Assembly: GCA_035550735.1 (NCBI GenBank)
Contig: DASZOM010000047.1
Coordinates: 1-64,000, forward strand
Direction: 5' to 3'
Origin: JANQRA01 sp035550735
Lineage (GTDB): Bacteria > Actinomycetota > Acidimicrobiia > Spongiisociales > ZC4RG35
Length of the DNA: 64,000 nt
Below the pieces are notes generated by a model, which saw only the letters and a program-made list of their open reading frames with translations, was not told where the DNA came from and searched no databases. The position numbers and the translations under genes are program-made. Positions 26,509 to 35,487 of the stretch are shown in pieces (position 1 is the stretch's first letter; every line of letters begins with the position of its first letter).

Positions 26509-27420
26509 ATGATAACGATTCTCATTTCCAGAAACAAGACGAGAATCGGGACTCTGATCGTCGGCCTGGTCTTCTCGGTGATCTCGGGCTGCGACGCCGG
26601 CAGCGGGAAAGACGGCACGATCACCGTGGTCGCCACCACGTCGATCTGGGGAGACGTGGCCGCCCGGGTCGTCGGGCCCGACGGCGAGGTGGTGACCCTG
26701 ATCCCCCGTGGCGCCGATGCCCACGACTATCAGGCCTCCCCACAACAGGCCGCCTCCCTCCGGGAGGCCGACCTGGTGGTGGTCAACGGCCTCGGTCTCG
26801 AGGAAGGCCTCCAGGAGGCCCTGTCTGCGGCGGCGACCGACGGCGCCAACGTCCTGGGGATCGCCCCCCTGCTCGACCCTCGCCCACTGGGGGACGGTGC
26901 CGACCCTCATGTCTGGTTCGATCCGTCACGTGTGGCGGAGGCGGCCCAGCTCATCGCGACCCGTCTCGTCGAGATCGATCCGGAGGTCGACTGGGCGGCC
27001 CGGGCGGATGCATACGGGGTCGAGCTCGACGAGCTGGATGTCGAGATCGAGACGATCCTCGGCGTCGTCGAACCGGAGCGACGCAAGCTGGTGACCAACC
27101 ACGACTCGTTGGGCTATTTCGCCGACCGCTACGGCTTCCAGGTGGTCGGTGTGGTCATTCCAGGTGGATCGACGCTCTCCCAGCCGAGCTCGGCCCAGCT
27201 CGCCGAGCTGGTCTCTCGAATCGAGGAGGAGGCGGTGCCGGCGATCTTCGCCGAGACCTCCTCCCCCACCGATCTCGCCGAGGCAGTTGCCGCCGAGACT
27301 GACGGTGTGGCGGTCGTCGAGCTCCACACCGAGTCACTGGGTGCACCCGATTCCACGACGGGGACACTCCTCGGCATGCTCCGGGCCAACGCAGAGAGGA
27401 TCGCCGATGCCCTCGGTTGA
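26509..27420 (+). CDS. znuA: Zinc/manganese ABC transporter binding lipoprotein
   Basis: A 303-residue metal-binding protein with a signal ending in the lipobox VISGC (Cys28). Metal ligands are in GADAHDYQ, DPHVWFDP and TNHDSLGYF, plus an acidic residue near the C-terminal AETSS. The long His-rich loop of many ZnuA proteins is missing, which is also seen in other actinobacterial zinc or manganese binders. The start is fixed by the leaderless promoter; no later start leaves a full signal peptide. The gene ends in a TGATG overlap with the permease. Confidence 0.88.
   Translation: MITILISRNKTRIGTLIVGLVFSVISGCDAGSGKDGTITVVATTSIWGDVAARVVGPDGEVVTLIPRGADAHDYQASPQQAASLREADLVVVNGLGLEEGLQEALSAAATDGANVLGIAPLLDPRPLGDGADPHVWFDPSRVAEAAQLIATRLVEIDPEVDWAARADAYGVELDELDVEIETILGVVEPERRKLVTNHDSLGYFADRYGFQVVGVVIPGGSTLSQPSSAQLAELVSRIEEEAVPAIFAETSSPTDLAEAVAAETDGVAVVELHTESLGAPDSTTGTLLGMLRANAERIADALG
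26510..26524 (+). promoter_or_regulatory. Zur box overlapping the znuA start codon
   Basis: TGATAAC-G-ATTCTCA, a 7-1-7 imperfect palindrome with five of seven symmetric positions, resembling Fur/Zur operators. It begins on the second base of the znuA ATG and lies just after the -10 element, so a bound repressor would cover the start of RNA. Confidence 0.65.
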
Positions 27421-28265
27421 TGGGGGTTAGCTTGAGTGTGATGGACTGGCTGGTCGCCCCGTTCGAGCTGGCATTCCAGCAGCGCGCCCTGCTCGCCGGC
27501 TCTCTCGCCGCCCTGGCTCTGGCCCTGGTCGGAGTGTGGGTGGTGATCCGCGGCATGTCCTTCCTGGGCGACGCCCTGGTGCATGGTGTGGTCCCCGGGA
27601 TCGCCCTCGCCGTGCTGTTCGATTTCAGCCCCATCGTGGGAGCGGTGCTGGCGGCGCTCGTCATGCTGGCGGGGATCAACCTGGTCCATCGGCAGACGAA
27701 GTTCTCCGAGGACACCAGCATCGGGCTGCTCTTCGTCGGGATGCTCGGTCTCGGGGTGATCATCATCTCAAGGGCCGACTCATACACCGGGAGCCTCACC
27801 GCCGTCCTCTTCGGCGACGCCCTCGGTGTCTCGGGGAACGACCTCTGGTTACTGGGCGGTCTGCTCGTGGTCACGCTGATCGCCACGGCCCTGCTCTACC
27901 GCCCGTTCCTCGTGCTCTCCTTCAACGAGCAGAAGGCCGCTCTCCTCGGCCTGCGCCCCCGTCTCGCCCATTTCGCACTGCTAGCTCTGGTCACGCTCTC
28001 CATCGTCGCCTCGTTCCGGACGGTCGGGACCCTGCTCGTCTTCGGTCTCCTGGTCGGCCCCGCCGCCACCGCTGCCCTACTGGTGCGTCGGGTGCCGATG
28101 ATGATGCTCACCTCCGCCGTGATCGGGGTCCTCTCCGTGGCGGTGGGTCTCACCGTCAGCTACCACGCCAACACCTCGGGCTCGGCGACGATGGCCGTGG
28201 TCCCCATCGCGTTCTTCTTCATCGCCCTCGGGCTCAAGTCGATTCGAACGGGGGTCGCGACGTGA
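27420..28265 (+). CDS. znuB: Zinc/manganese ABC transporter permease
   Basis: A 281-residue permease of the ZnuB/AztB type with eight or nine membrane helices. Hallmarks are LGDALVHGVVPGIALAVLF near residue 45 and SFRTVGTLLVFGLLVGPAATA. The ATG at 27420 overlaps the znuA stop; ATG 27441 is an alternative start. The stop overlaps the next gene's GTG (GTGA), so translation continues into an SDR gene not normally part of zinc loci. Confidence 0.88.
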   Translation: MGVSLSVMDWLVAPFELAFQQRALLAGSLAALALALVGVWVVIRGMSFLGDALVHGVVPGIALAVLFDFSPIVGAVLAALVMLAGINLVHRQTKFSEDTSIGLLFVGMLGLGVIIISRADSYTGSLTAVLFGDALGVSGNDLWLLGGLLVVTLIATALLYRPFLVLSFNEQKAALLGLRPRLAHFALLALVTLSIVASFRTVGTLLVFGLLVGPAATAALLVRRVPMMMLTSAVIGVLSVAVGLTVSYHANTSGSATMAVVPIAFFFIALGLKSIRTGVAT

Positions 28266-28984
28266 GCGGCCTCGTGGTGATCACGGGTGGGTCGAGCGGG
28301 ATCGGGCTGGCTCTCGCCCGGAGCGTCCCCTTTCCGGCTCACGTGGTGGATGTCAGCCGCTCCGGGCCACCGGAGGGCGAGGACATCGAGCACTTCCCGG
28401 CCGACCTGTCCACACCGGAGGATTGGGAGCGGGTCGGGGTCTTTCTCGTCGATCTGGTGTCGCGATTGGATCCGGATCGCGCCATCCTCATCCACGCCGC
28501 GGGCACACTCTCCCCAATCGGATTCGCCGGAGAGGTCGAGTCGAGGGAATACACGGCCAATGTCCTCGTCAACAGCGCATCGGGACAGGCGATCGGTCAC
28601 CATTTCCTCGCCGCGCTAGCCGGTCGCCCCGGCCGCCACGATCTGGTGTTGATCTCGTCTGGCGCCGCCTCGAGCGTCTATCCGGGGTGGTCCGCCTACG
28701 GAGCCGGCAAGGCGGCGCTCGATCATTGGGTCCGTCATGTCGGGGCCGAGCAGCAGATCCGGGGCGGGGTGCGGGTCTCGGCGATCGCCCCGGGCGTGGT
28801 CGCCACCGAGATGCAGAGCCAGATCAGGGAGACCCCGACCCAGGACTTCCCCGACGTGGAGAGGTTTCGCCGTCTCGACGAGGAGGGCAGGCTGGCCAGC
28901 CCTGAGGATGCGGCGCGGCGGATCTGGGACGCCATCGAATCGGGGCTCGAGCCGGGATCGGTGATCGACGTCCGCCGCCGGTGA
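28262..28984 (+). CDS. Short-chain dehydrogenase/reductase
   Basis: A 240-residue Rossmann-fold NAD(P)-dependent oxidoreductase. The cofactor loop is TGGSSGIG, the catalytic Ser lies in ISSGAAS, and the active-site YxxxK is YGAGK; SAIAPGVVATEM is the usual C-terminal loop. It resembles sepiapterin-reductase or benzil-reductase-like SDRs. GTGA overlaps at both ends join it to the zinc permease and to the molybdopterin enzyme. Substrate unknown. Confidence 0.87.
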   Translation: MSGLVVITGGSSGIGLALARSVPFPAHVVDVSRSGPPEGEDIEHFPADLSTPEDWERVGVFLVDLVSRLDPDRAILIHAAGTLSPIGFAGEVESREYTANVLVNSASGQAIGHHFLAALAGRPGRHDLVLISSGAASSVYPGWSAYGAGKAALDHWVRHVGAEQQIRGGVRVSAIAPGVVATEMQSQIRETPTQDFPDVERFRRLDEEGRLASPEDAARRIWDAIESGLEPGSVIDVRRR

Positions 28985-31230
28985 CCGGATCGCCCACTAG
29001 ATTCCACGAGGTGAGCTCGGCGTCCACTCACTACCGGACCTGCCCGCTCTGCGAAGCGACCTGCGGGCTCGAGGTGACGCATCGGGACGGCGCAATCGTG
29101 AGGATCCGGGGTGATCGCGAGGACGTGTTCAGTCACGGTTTCATCTGTCCCAAGGGGAGCACCCTGGGCAAGCTGGACACCGATCCCGACCGACTCCGCA
29201 CCCCCATGGTCAAGCGCAACGGCCGGCATGAGCCGGTGACGTGGAACGAGGCCTTCCAGCTGATCGAGGACCGGCTCGGCCCGATCATCGCCGAGACCGG
29301 CCCTCACTCGGTCGGTGTCTATCTGGGCAACCCGAACGTCCATTCCATGTCGGGTGTGCTCTACATCAGACCGTTCCTCAAGATGCTTCGGTCACGGAGC
29401 ATCTTCAGCGCGGCAACGGTCGACCAAATGCCGAAGCATGTCTCGTCGGGCTACATCTTCGGTCATCCCGACCTGATCCCGGTCCCGGACATCGACCGGA
29501 CCAGCTACCTGCTGATGCTCGGCGCCAACCCGTTCGAGTCCAACGGGAGCCTGGCAACGGCCCCTGATTGGCCGGGGCGGATGAAGGCGATTCGGGATCG
29601 TGGCGGGAAAGTGGTGGTGGTCGACCCGAGACGCACCACAACGGCCGCGGCGGCCGACGAGCACGTGCCCATCCGACCGGGCACCGACGCCCTCTTCCTC
29701 TTCTCCATGGCGAATGTCCTCTTCGAGGAGGGCTTGGCCGATCCGGGACGTCTCACCGGCGTGGTCGAGGGTCTCGATGCGCTGGCAGGAGCGGTGATGC
29801 CCTTCGAGCCGGAGCTGACGGCCCCAAAGTGCGGTGTCCCCGCCGAGACGATTCGCAGACTGGCCCGGGAGCTCGCCAACGCCCCGTCGGCCGTCGTGTA
29901 CGGCCGCATCGGGACCAACACCGTCGAGTTCGGGACGATGGCGTCGTGGATGATCGACGCCCTCAACGCACTCACCGGGAACCTCGACGAGCCGGGAGGG
30001 GCGATGTTCCCCAGGGCCGCGCACGAGCAGGCCCGGGCGAGACGGCAGTTCTCCACCGGTCGATGGGCCACCAGGGTGCGGGGCCTCCCCGAAGTGCGGG
30101 GCGAGCTGCCGGTCTCGACCCTGGCCGAGGAGATACTCGAGCCCGGTGAGGGACGGATCCGGGCGATGATCGTCATCGCCGGGAACCCCATCCTCTCCAC
30201 TCCGGACAGCGACCGGCTCGACGAGGCGTTCGCCTCTCTCGACTTCATGGTCTCGCTCGACATCTACCTCAACGAGACCTCGCGGCACGCCGACGTGATC
30301 CTGCCCGGCACCACCCCTCTGCAGCGCCCCCACTACGACTTCGCCTTCTACCAGCTCTCGGTGCGCAACATCGCCAACTACTCACCTGCCCTGGTGGACC
30401 TGCCCGAGGGCACTCCGGACGAGTGGCAGGTGCTGCTGCGTCTCGGCGCCGCCCTGAGTGGTCAGGGCCACCAGACCGATCTCGAGAATCTGGACGACGC
30501 GTTGTTCGCCACGATGGTGGGCTCGGCGGTCGCCGACCCGGCCTCCCGGGTCCACGGCCGCTCCCCCGAGGAGATATACGAGGCGACCGGGGGAGGGAAG
30601 GGCCCGGTGCGGATGCTCGACTTCTTGGTCAGGACCGGACCCTATGGAGACGGCTACGGCGCGGATCCCGACGGGTTGACCCTTGGCCGATTGGAGGCGT
30701 CACCGCACGGCGTCGACCTCGGCCCACTCGAGCCACGTCTCCCCCAGGACCTGTGCAACCCTTCGGGCAAGGTCGACCTGGCGCCGGAGCCGCTGCTCGC
30801 CGATGTCCCCCGGCTGGCCACCGCCCTGAAACGAAGTCGAAACGGGCAGCTGCTCCTCATCGGGCGCCGGGATGTCCGCTCCAACAACTCCTGGATGCAC
30901 AACGTCGACGTCCTGGTCTCGGGGAGGGAGCGGTGCACACTCCAGATCAATCCCGACGACGCGGCCCGTCTCGGCGTCGAGTCCGACGGAGAGGTGAAGG
31001 TCACCTCGGCGGCGGGCACCTTGATCGCCCAGGTCGAGATCACCGACGAGATCATGGGCGGCGTGGTCAGCCTCCCCCACGGCTGGGGACACCAGATGCA
31101 GGGTGCCTCACTCTCCGTCGCCTCGAGACGCCCGGGGGTCAACGCAAATCGCCTGACCACGGGTGAGATGGACCCGGTCTCGGGCAACGCCGTCCTCAAC
31201 GGGATACCGGTCGAGGTGGTGCCGGCATGA
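28981..31230 (+). CDS. Molybdopterin-dependent oxidoreductase, FdhA/BisC type
   Basis: A 749-residue enzyme of the DMSO-reductase superfamily. The N-terminal [4Fe-4S] site is visible as CPLCEATC and, about 27 residues on, CPKG. Molybdopterin-guanine-dinucleotide binding motifs include VVVDPRRT, HVPIRPGTDALF and the C-terminal SGNAVLNGIPV region. No twin-arginine signal is present, so it is cytosolic. It lacks the fused electron-transfer modules of many formate dehydrogenases, so a separate partner is needed. The GTG at 28981 overlaps the SDR stop; a GTG at 29011 is possible. Substrate not determined. Confidence 0.88.
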   Translation: MTGSPTRFHEVSSASTHYRTCPLCEATCGLEVTHRDGAIVRIRGDREDVFSHGFICPKGSTLGKLDTDPDRLRTPMVKRNGRHEPVTWNEAFQLIEDRLGPIIAETGPHSVGVYLGNPNVHSMSGVLYIRPFLKMLRSRSIFSAATVDQMPKHVSSGYIFGHPDLIPVPDIDRTSYLLMLGANPFESNGSLATAPDWPGRMKAIRDRGGKVVVVDPRRTTTAAAADEHVPIRPGTDALFLFSMANVLFEEGLADPGRLTGVVEGLDALAGAVMPFEPELTAPKCGVPAETIRRLARELANAPSAVVYGRIGTNTVEFGTMASWMIDALNALTGNLDEPGGAMFPRAAHEQARARRQFSTGRWATRVRGLPEVRGELPVSTLAEEILEPGEGRIRAMIVIAGNPILSTPDSDRLDEAFASLDFMVSLDIYLNETSRHADVILPGTTPLQRPHYDFAFYQLSVRNIANYSPALVDLPEGTPDEWQVLLRLGAALSGQGHQTDLENLDDALFATMVGSAVADPASRVHGRSPEEIYEATGGGKGPVRMLDFLVRTGPYGDGYGADPDGLTLGRLEASPHGVDLGPLEPRLPQDLCNPSGKVDLAPEPLLADVPRLATALKRSRNGQLLLIGRRDVRSNNSWMHNVDVLVSGRERCTLQINPDDAARLGVESDGEVKVTSAAGTLIAQVEITDEIMGGVVSLPHGWGHQMQGASLSVASRRPGVNANRLTTGEMDPVSGNAVLNGIPVEVVPA

Positions 31231-31511
31231 GGGCCCGGCGGGTGGCCACGATGATCGCGCTCCTCCTTCTGGTGGCGGCGTGCACCGCAGGGCCCAACCC
31301 CGGTGTCGACGCGGGAGGTGACGTGGCCGGCTTCTGGGAGGGGCTTTGGCAGGGCTTCATCGCCCCCATCACCTTCTTCATCTCACTCTTCACCGACAAC
31401 GTCAACATCTACGAGGTCGAGAACAGCGGCAACTGGTACGACTTCGGCTTCGTGATCGGCGCCGGTCTGCTGTTCAGCGGCGGGGTCTTCGGCCGGCGCC
31501 GCAAGGACTAG
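31227..31511 (+). CDS. Small conserved lipoprotein/membrane protein
   Basis: A 94-residue protein with a lipobox LLVAAC (Cys19), a middle segment FWEGLWQGFIAPITFFISLF, the motif YEVENSGNWYDFGF, and a last hydrophobic helix followed by a basic FGRRRKD end. This plan is common in bacteria as an uncharacterised small membrane protein. Its ATG overlaps the oxidoreductase stop (ATGA), and its end overlaps the convergent lyase gene by four bases. Confidence 0.75.
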   Translation: MRARRVATMIALLLLVAACTAGPNPGVDAGGDVAGFWEGLWQGFIAPITFFISLFTDNVNIYEVENSGNWYDFGFVIGAGLLFSGGVFGRRRKD

Positions 31512-32314
31512 CCGCCGAAGGCGAGGTCTCGCTCCTCCCGGGTCATCCCCGTCGTGAACAGGTCGGCACTCCCTTCCTCCAGGAGCTGTGTCGCCGCCCT
31601 GGCGGCTGCGCCGTAGGCGAGGAAGGACAGGGCGGCACCTGTGGAGATCCGGCGAACACCGAGATCGGCGAGCTCGGGAACGCTGGGGATGCCGGGGCGG
31701 ATCAGGACATTCACCGGCTTGTCCACCGACGCGACCAGCCGTCCGACCGCGGATGGGGTCACCCAGGGAGCGTATAGGACGTCGGCGCCTGCCTCGGAGT
31801 ACGCTTGGAGCCTGGAGATGGTGTCGTCCACGTCCTCCGAGCCGTAGAAGTGGTTGTCGGCACGGGCGGTGACCACCACGCCACGTGGGGCGGCCGCTTC
31901 CACCGCCGCCGCCACCCGTTCCACGGCTTCGCTCTTGTCGATGATCCCTCTCCCCGGGATGTGGTCCTCCAGGGAGATGCCGGCGGCACCGGCCGCAGCC
32001 AGCAAGGCCACGGTGTCGGCGAGACCCGGGACGTCGGCCGAGTATCCGCTCTCGCTGTCGACGCTGACCGGGATGTCGACCGCCTCGCATAGGTCGGCGA
32101 CGTGGACCGCCAGCTCATTGAGCTGAACCCTCTGGTCCTGGCGGCCGAGAGTCGCGGCGAATCCGGCACTGGTGGTGGCGATGGCCTCGAATCCCAGAGA
32201 TTGGAAGATGCGCGCCGACCCCACGTCCCATGCGTTGGGCATCACGAAGATCCCTCCGCGATGCAACTCGGCGAAACGCTCTCGCAGCCGATCGACCTTG
32301 GAGGGCTCGTTCAT
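31508..32314 (-). CDS. Isocitrate lyase/PEP mutase family protein
   Basis: A 268-residue TIM-barrel enzyme of the carboxyphosphonoenolpyruvate mutase/2-methylisocitrate lyase group. Marks are NAWDVGSARIFQSLGFEAIATTSAG, the magnesium-binding VDSESGYS, and SLEDHIPGRG. The KKCGH loop of true isocitrate lyase is absent, so it more likely acts on oxaloacetate-like or phosphonate compounds. ATG 32314 matches family N-termini (MNEPSKVDRLRERF); the longer frame does not. Confidence 0.85.
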   Translation of the reverse strand: MNEPSKVDRLRERFAELHRGGIFVMPNAWDVGSARIFQSLGFEAIATTSAGFAATLGRQDQRVQLNELAVHVADLCEAVDIPVSVDSESGYSADVPGLADTVALLAAAGAAGISLEDHIPGRGIIDKSEAVERVAAAVEAAAPRGVVVTARADNHFYGSEDVDDTISRLQAYSEAGADVLYAPWVTPSAVGRLVASVDKPVNVLIRPGIPSVPELADLGVRRISTGAALSFLAYGAAARAATQLLEEGSADLFTTGMTREERDLAFGG

Positions 32315-32385
32315 CGGCGGCAACCTAGTGCCCGCGCAGCCCGGAACCACCGGGTAACGACCAGAAGCGGTTTAAATCCTGCCTC

Positions 32386-32970
32386 ATGCAGACCGAGACC
32401 GCTTCCGAGACGCGCCGGGGCAAGCCGCGTCGGCGGGGCCTCCTGCTGGTGCTGCTCGGTCTCGTCCTGGCCACCTTTTCCACCGTCGGTTATCTGACTC
32501 TCGCCTGGTTCGTGAACCCGGTCACCGCCGACCCGGCGACGGTCGCGCCCGCCGATGCGGTCGTTCTCTTCGCCGGTGCCGAGGAGCGTCTGGAGACTGC
32601 CATCGGCCTCATGGAGCGTGGCGTTGCGCCCAACCTCGTCCTTCCCGGCGGCGCCGAGTCCGAGGACGGCCAGGATCTCTGCGGGTCGGCCGATTTCAAC
32701 GTCTTCTGCCCGCCGACCGACGAGGTGTCGACCATCGGCGAGGCGCGTGCCATCGGACGTCTCGCCGCCGAGCAGGGGTGGTCGCGCCTGATCGCCGTGA
32801 CCTCGACCTATCACGTCCAGCGGGCCACATACCTCCTCGACAGGTGCCACGACGGCCCCATCGAGGCGGTCGCCCCGGAGCAGGGTCTCGATCGGGACGA
32901 CGTGATGGAGCACGCACTCAGGGAGTGGATCGAGTACCTGGGGTCGGTCGTCCTCCAGCCGAGCTGCTGA
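32386..32970 (+). CDS. YdcF/SanA-like DUF218 protein
   Basis: A 194-residue protein with a basic cytosolic start, one membrane helix (about 18-42) and an extracellular DUF218 domain: PADAVVLFAGAEERLETAIGL, NLVLPGG, AIGRLAAEQGW and VTSTYHVQRATYLL are typical. Family members affect envelope integrity and vancomycin resistance, perhaps by handling lipid carriers. The insert with two Cys (about residues 103-112) is not usual. It ends one base before the convergent hisD gene. Confidence 0.82.
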   Translation: MQTETASETRRGKPRRRGLLLVLLGLVLATFSTVGYLTLAWFVNPVTADPATVAPADAVVLFAGAEERLETAIGLMERGVAPNLVLPGGAESEDGQDLCGSADFNVFCPPTDEVSTIGEARAIGRLAAEQGWSRLIAVTSTYHVQRATYLLDRCHDGPIEAVAPEQGLDRDDVMEHALREWIEYLGSVVLQPSC

Positions 32971-32971
32971 A

Positions 32972-34231
32972 TCAGTCCCGCCCGTTCCCCGTGCGACGCA
33001 GGGCTGCCCGGGCGTGCGCCTCGAGCCCCTCGAGACGGGCGAGCCGGGCCGTGTCGGCGACGAGATCCCCGGGTCGGTCCAGCTGCAGCCAGGTGGCGGC
33101 TCGCATGTAGGTGAGCACGGACAGCCCGGAGGCGAAACGGGCGGTCCCGCCGGTGGGAAGCACGTGGTTGGGGCCGGCGCCGTAGTCGGCAAACGCCTCC
33201 GCGGCGGAGCCCCCGATGAAGATCGACCCGTAGCGACGCATCCGTGTCGCCAGCTGGTCCGGGTCGGCGACGTGGATGGCAAGGTGCTCGGGAGCGAAGT
33301 CATCGGCCAGGTCGGCGGCGGCCGCCAGATGTTCCACGACCACACAGAACCCGTTCCCGAGTGCGGCACGAGCCACTTCGGCGGTTGGCAGGTCGGAGAG
33401 CTGAACCGCCAGCTCCGCTTGGACACGATCGGCCAGCGGGGCGTCCGTGGTGATCAGGGCGGGCAGCGCATCCACATCGTGCTCGGCCTGTGCGAGGAGG
33501 TCGGCTGCGACCAGGGCCGGGTCGGCATGGCCGTCGGCGATGACCAGGATCTCACTCGGGCCGGCGAGACCGTCGATCCCGACCTCCCCGTAGAGGTGTC
33601 TCTTGGCGGCCGTCACCCAGACGTTACCCGGGCCCACCACCATGTCGCACGGCGGGGATATCACTCCGAAGGCGAGGGCGGCCACCGCCTGTGCGCCGCC
33701 GGCGGCGAGGAGCCCGTCGGCTCCGGACACCCATGCCGCCGCCAATGTCAGTTGCGACGGTCGCGGTGAGGCCACCCAGACGGTGCCGACCCCGGCGACG
33801 CGTGCCGGAGTGGTCGTCATCAACACGGTCGAGGGAAGGGGATGTCTGCCACCGGGGGCGTAGGCGCCCACCGACTCGACAGGGATCCAGCGGTGCCCGG
33901 CACGACCGCCTTCGACGACGACCTCGAGGGGGGCCAGACCATCCCGTTGCGCCCGGGCGAAGGTCTCGATCCGGCGATTGACCCTGATCAGCAGGTCTCT
34001 CGTCTCGTCGTCGAGCCCGTCGAATGCGGAGCGCAAGTCCTCGCGGGCCAGGGTCAGCCCCTGACCGGGCTCCAGGTCGCCGAGACGCCGGCAATGGGCG
34101 AGCAGCGCCTCCTCACCACCGGTGCGCACCTCCTCGACGATGAGTGCGGCCTCGGACAGAATGCGGGCATCGACCGCCCGCCGCTCCAGCCCCGCCGCTT
34201 CCGCCGCGCTGAGAGGTCGCAGCAGGCTCAT
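32972..34231 (-). CDS. hisD: Histidinol dehydrogenase
   Basis: A 419-residue NAD- and zinc-dependent enzyme for the last two steps of histidine synthesis, oxidising L-histidinol to histidine through the aldehyde. Signatures are the DLLAQAEHD segment, GPSEILVIAD, the catalytic EHLAIHV and PNHVLPTGGTARF. Length matches the family (420-440). It is the last gene of the his operon; its start overlaps the hisA/I/E stop by four bases. Confidence 0.95.
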   Translation of the reverse strand: MSLLRPLSAAEAAGLERRAVDARILSEAALIVEEVRTGGEEALLAHCRRLGDLEPGQGLTLAREDLRSAFDGLDDETRDLLIRVNRRIETFARAQRDGLAPLEVVVEGGRAGHRWIPVESVGAYAPGGRHPLPSTVLMTTTPARVAGVGTVWVASPRPSQLTLAAAWVSGADGLLAAGGAQAVAALAFGVISPPCDMVVGPGNVWVTAAKRHLYGEVGIDGLAGPSEILVIADGHADPALVAADLLAQAEHDVDALPALITTDAPLADRVQAELAVQLSDLPTAEVARAALGNGFCVVVEHLAAAADLADDFAPEHLAIHVADPDQLATRMRRYGSIFIGGSAAEAFADYGAGPNHVLPTGGTARFASGLSVLTYMRAATWLQLDRPGDLVADTARLARLEGLEAHARAALRRTGNGRD

Positions 34232-35487
34232 GCCGGGTCTCGGACGCTCATCGGCCTGCGGGTCACCCGCCGCTCCCGCCGATCGAGCACCTCCTCGACC
34301 TGTTCCAGGTCGAGGCCGGCGGAGGCCGCCTTCACCAGGGCGAAATACACCAGGTCGGCTATCTCCTCGACGATGTGCCCGGGCTCGGCCGCCCGAGCCA
34401 GCTCACCGGCCTCCTCGATCAGCTTCCCGGCCAGGAGGGTCGGATCGTCGAGGAGACGGGCCGTGTTCGATCCGGATACGGGCGCGTCCGCGATGGCGAG
34501 GAGCCGTCGAGCGAGACGGGAGATGCCCCGGTCGTCACCCCAGCAGGACCTGGTGCCGCGATGACAGAACCCGTCTACCTGGCGAACGGTGAATCGCAGA
34601 GCATCCCGATCACAGTCGGCGTCGACGGCGACCAGCTCCTGGACCGCCCCTGAAGTCTCCCCCTTGACCCAGCGGCCCCGGCTGCGGCTCTGGTAGACAC
34701 CGCGTCGGGTCTCCACTGCCTCACCGATGCTCTCCCGGCTCGACCAAGCCAGACCGAGCGCCGTCCCCGACTCGTCCACGATCACCGTCGGCCAGAGGCC
34801 ATCCTCACGGTCGGAGCGAAGGGGAGAGGTGATCGCATCGGCGAGCCCGATCTGCCCCGTGTACAGGGCCATTCCCACCTGGGCGTCGGCGCCGAGCCGG
34901 TCGAGCGCGGCGATCTCGCTTGCCGTGCTGATGCCGCCGGCGATGGTCACCGGTACCGGATCTGCCGCGGTGACGACACGCTCGGCCATCTCCAGATCGG
35001 TCCCGCCGAGCCGGCCCTCCCGCTCCACGAACGTGACGAGAAACCCCCCGCACAGCCGGCGAAGGCGGGTGATCGACTCCAACAGCCCTCGCCCGCTGGC
35101 GGTCCTCCAGCCGTGGGTCAGGACTTCGCCGTGACGTGCGTCGAGGGCGACGATCACGCGGTCCCTGGGGAGGCGGGCGAGCAGGTCCTCCTCGGCAGCC
35201 GTCCCGATCACCACCTTCTCGGCACCACGATCGAGCCATCCGGTTGCCGTCTCGACGTCACGGATCCCTCCCCCGACCCGAACCCGGCCCATATCGCAGA
35301 GCCGGGCGATCACTTCGTGGTTCTCGCCGTCGCCCCGGGCCGCGTCGATGTCCACCACGGCCACCTCGCCGACGAGACGGAAACGCTCCATCCACTTCGA
35401 CGGGTCTCCCCCGTCGACGGCCTCGGTCTCGCCGCCGATCAGCTGAACGGCCCGGCCGGCGACCACATCGATCGAGGGGACGATCAC
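34228..35487 (-). CDS. Trifunctional HisA-HisI-HisE fusion
   Basis: A 419-residue fusion covering steps 2, 3 and 4 of histidine synthesis. Residues 1-230 are the ProFAR isomerase HisA: VPSIDVVAGRAVQL with the catalytic Asp, GGGIRD, and the C-terminal MALYTGQIGLADAI. Residues about 238-330 are HisI (PRA-CH): YQSRSRGRWVKGETSG, DADCDRDAL with the metal-binding Asp residues, and CHRGTRSCW. Residues about 335-405 are HisE (PRA-PH): LLAGKLIEEAGELARA and IVEEIADLVYFAL. GTG 35487 overlaps the hisF stop by four bases; upstream residues of the longer frame are a shadow of hisF. HisI-HisE fusions are common, adding HisA is not. Confidence 0.93.
   Translation of the reverse strand: MIVPSIDVVAGRAVQLIGGETEAVDGGDPSKWMERFRLVGEVAVVDIDAARGDGENHEVIARLCDMGRVRVGGGIRDVETATGWLDRGAEKVVIGTAAEEDLLARLPRDRVIVALDARHGEVLTHGWRTASGRGLLESITRLRRLCGGFLVTFVEREGRLGGTDLEMAERVVTAADPVPVTIAGGISTASEIAALDRLGADAQVGMALYTGQIGLADAITSPLRSDREDGLWPTVIVDESGTALGLAWSSRESIGEAVETRRGVYQSRSRGRWVKGETSGAVQELVAVDADCDRDALRFTVRQVDGFCHRGTRSCWGDDRGISRLARRLLAIADAPVSGSNTARLLDDPTLLAGKLIEEAGELARAAEPGHIVEEIADLVYFALVKAASAGLDLEQVEEVLDRRERRVTRRPMSVRDPA

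Noticed and set aside
27536..28261. Long open frame that extends the SDR gene 242 codons upstream.
   Set aside because: It is the shadow of znuB in another frame; the SDR fold begins at the GTG at 28262.
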